From assembly GCA_948956705.1 (NCBI GenBank), contig CARCZS010000052.1:1-8584 (forward strand): a stretch of DNA of 8,584 bases, written 5' to 3'. Below, piece by piece: positions 7,165-8,584 of this stretch. Origin of the DNA: an uncultured Phocaeicola sp. (GTDB taxonomy: Bacteria; Bacteroidota; Bacteroidia; Bacteroidales; Bacteroidaceae). The notes under the pieces were generated by a model that did no database searches, was not told where the DNA came from, and saw only the letters and a list, made by a program, of their open reading frames with translations. How positions within the stretch are numbered: position 1 is the stretch's first letter; every line of letters begins with the position of its first letter. The translations under genes and the position numbers were made by a program.

Positions 7165-8424
7165 TTATATCTCTGTTTCGTCATAAGTCTGATAAAGAAA
7201 ATCATTATATGGATACTTTTGCACATGGAGTTCCCTCACCTTATTATATATGATATTCTTCAGTTCTTCCAAATTGGTTTTCTCTTTTGCCGAAATGAAA
7301 ATACAATTATCATTTAATTTAGCCATCCACGTTTTCATCAATTCATCCAAAGTAATATTCTCCTTTGTTTTAGGAGTCAAATCATCTTCAGGCTTCTCAA
7401 TATAAGTGTATGCATCAATTTTGTTAAACACAATCATGGTAGGCTTACCACCGGCACCTAAATCAGCAATGGTTTTATCTACTACTGCTATTTGTTCCTC
7501 GAAATCAGGATGCGAGATATCCACTACATGAATCAGCAAATCCGCTTCACGCACTTCATCCAATGTCGATTTAAAGGAATCGACCAAATCTGTCGGCAAC
7601 TTACGGATAAACCCTACTGTATCCGTCAAGAGGAAGGGCAAGTTATCAATTATAACCTTACGCACAGTCGTATCCAAGGTAGCAAACAACTTGTTTTCTG
7701 CAAATACTTCACTTTTTGAAAGCAGATTCATCAATGTAGATTTTCCTACGTTGGTATATCCTACCAATGCCACACGTATCATTCGGCCACGGTTCTTCCG
7801 TTGAGTAGTCTTTTGCTTATCAATCTCCGCCAAACGCTCCTTCAATAGAGACATACGGTTCAAGATAATACGACGGTCCATTTCCAACTGTGTTTCACCC
7901 GGTCCGCGCAAACCTACAGAACCTTTTCCACCACCGGCACCAGAACCGCCACCCTGACGTTCCAAGTGTGTCCATAAGCGTTGCAGACGAGGAAGCATAT
8001 ATTTGTATTGGGCCAACTCCACTTGAGTTTTGGCATTTGCCGTTTGCGCACGCATGGCAAAAATATCAAGAATCAGCGAAGTACGATCAAGTATCTTCAC
8101 CTTCAGTTCAGCCTCAATATTCCGTATCTGCTTTGCAGAAAGCTCATCATCAAAAATCACCATTCCGATTTCTCGTTCTTCCTCTTCCTCCTGATGAATA
8201 TATTCTTTGATTTCTTCCAATTTCCCTTTACCAACATAAGTCACAGAGTTGGCAGACGGTAACTTTTGAGTATACCTCTTCACAACCGTCGCTCCTGCCG
8301 TTTCCGCCAAGAACTCCAATTCGTCCAGATACTCCATTGTCTTCCGTTCATCCTGAGTCTGTGTTATAAGACCTACCAGAATAGCCGTTTCAACTTGTGC
8401 TTCAGATATTACAAATTCTTTCAT
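7165..8424 (-). CDS. hflX: Ribosome-associated GTPase HflX
   Basis: A 419-residue cytoplasmic GTPase that in other bacteria binds the 50S subunit and splits stalled or hibernating ribosomes under stress. The N-terminal HflX domain (about 12-150) includes the conserved YVGKGKLEEI (63-72), FDDELSAKQIRNIE (91-104) and ILDRTSLILDIFAMRAQT (111-128). A helical linker follows, with the Gly-rich segment RQGGGSGAGGGKG and GLRGPGETQLEMDRR (171-185), a family hallmark. The GTPase domain has G1 GYTNVGKST (222-230), G3 DTVGF (268-272), G4 NKID (334-337) and G5 SAK (378-380), all intact. The ATG lies about 29 bases from a perfect TAnnTTTG -7 box and lacks a Shine-Dalgarno sequence, as usual in Bacteroidota. 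It is the first gene of the presumed hflX-DUF4954-COG0523 operon. The usual proteobacterial partners hfq and hflKC are not in the window. Confidence 0.97.
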   Translation of the reverse strand: MKEFVISEAQVETAILVGLITQTQDERKTMEYLDELEFLAETAGATVVKRYTQKLPSANSVTYVGKGKLEEIKEYIHQEEEEEREIGMVIFDDELSAKQIRNIEAELKVKILDRTSLILDIFAMRAQTANAKTQVELAQYKYMLPRLQRLWTHLERQGGGSGAGGGKGSVGLRGPGETQLEMDRRIILNRMSLLKERLAEIDKQKTTQRKNRGRMIRVALVGYTNVGKSTLMNLLSKSEVFAENKLFATLDTTVRKVIIDNLPFLLTDTVGFIRKLPTDLVDSFKSTLDEVREADLLIHVVDISHPDFEEQIAVVDKTIADLGAGGKPTMIVFNKIDAYTYIEKPEDDLTPKTKENITLDELMKTWMAKLNDNCIFISAKEKTNLEELKNIIYNKVRELHVQKYPYNDFLYQTYDETEI

Positions 8425-8452
8425 TTATCTATGATTATAAATAAGTTCGCGA

Positions 8453-8460
8453 CAAATATA
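8453..8460 (-). promoter_or_regulatory. hflX operon promoter, -7 box TATATTTG
   Basis: On the minus strand this reads TATATTTG, a perfect match to the Bacteroidota sigma-ABfr -7 consensus TAnnTTTG. It lies 28 bases before the hflX ATG, predicting a short A/T-rich leader of roughly 20 bases. No clear TTTG -33 element is visible; that position falls inside the terminator hairpin. Confidence 0.65.
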
Positions 8461-8462
8461 AC

Positions 8463-8502
8463 AAAAAAAGAGGATGAACGTTGAACGTTCATCCTCTTTT
8501 TT
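8463..8502 (-). terminator. Strong, nearly symmetrical intrinsic terminator upstream of hflX
   Basis: Two perfect 16-base arms, 8464-8479 and 8487-8502, flank a 7-base centre (GTTGAAC). The core GAGGATGAAC/GTTCATCCTC gives 10 pairs and is extended by six A/T pairs. Read leftward the RNA ends in seven U (8469-8463), and read rightward in six U (8497-8502), so it could work both ways. Because hflX begins just to the left and is transcribed leftward, the natural job is to end a minus-strand transcript entering from the right and insulate the hflX promoter. Confidence 0.85.
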
Positions 8503-8584
8503 ATGATTCTTCTGAGATATGAATCCTCCTGTTTAATTCTATAAAAGCCCTAGAACATGGTATCTTTTTCATTAAACAGTTTTT
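8501..8584 (-). CDS. Possible C-terminal end of an unidentified gene, cut by the window edge
   Basis: Reading leftward from the right edge, one frame stays open for 27 codons and ends in TAA at 8503-8501 (last residues ISEES). The other two minus-strand frames close early. The stop codon overlaps the outer A/T pairs of the strong terminator at 8463-8502, as expected if a minus-strand gene ends here. The visible part (start KNCLMKKIPC) matches no family I recognise. An open frame of this size could arise by chance, so the call rests mostly on the terminator that needs a gene upstream of it. Confidence 0.35.
   Translation of the reverse strand, partial: KNCLMKKIPCSRAFIELNRRIHISEES

Overview
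The window looks like chromosomal DNA from a Bacteroides-type gut anaerobe (order Bacteroidales). Three lines of evidence point there. Three start regions carry the Bacteroidota sigma-ABfr -7 box TAnnTTTG. The start codons lack Shine-Dalgarno sequences and are preceded by A/T-rich leaders. One gene belongs to a family (DUF4954) that I know essentially from Bacteroidota. The species cannot be fixed from the sequence alone. The genes read as core chromosome; no mobile element, CRISPR array, tRNA or rRNA is visible.

Layout, left to right. Positions 1-83 are the downstream flank of the first gene, with an unusually GC-rich stretch at the very edge. A class I [4Fe-4S] fumarase lies on the minus strand (84-1727). 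A 141-base divergent promoter region (1728-1868) separates it from a plus-strand secreted CocE/NonD-type serine hydrolase (1869-3779), and each gene has its own TACCTTTG -7 box there. The 173-base convergent region 3780-3952 holds a small hairpin at the hydrolase stop codon and a 77-base imperfect palindrome built from degenerate TCCGTG-like hexamers. Then comes a minus-strand cluster, in transcription order: hflX (8424-7165), a DUF4954 left-handed beta-helix protein (7152-5167) and a COG0523/CobW-type G3E GTPase with a histidine-rich loop (5116-3953). Gaps are 12 and 50 bases with no promoter or terminator seen between the genes, so they are probably one operon. Its promoter at 8453-8460 directly abuts a strong intrinsic terminator (8463-8502), which probably ends another minus-strand gene whose last 27 codons may be visible at 8501-8584.

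How the genes work together. Fumarase serves the reductive branch of the TCA cycle, from malate to fumarate and on to succinate, in anaerobic fermentation. The hydrolase is an independent exported enzyme of unknown substrate. The hflX operon joins a ribosome-associated stress GTPase, an uncharacterised beta-helix protein rich in His and Cys, and a putative metallochaperone GTPase. A metal-delivery or stress link is conceivable but is only inference from context.

The window is mostly ordinary. The points that most deserve a second look are the DUF4954 protein and its operon partners, the unusual guanine-recognition motif (NKAS) in the COG0523 protein, and the structured palindrome at 3836-3912.
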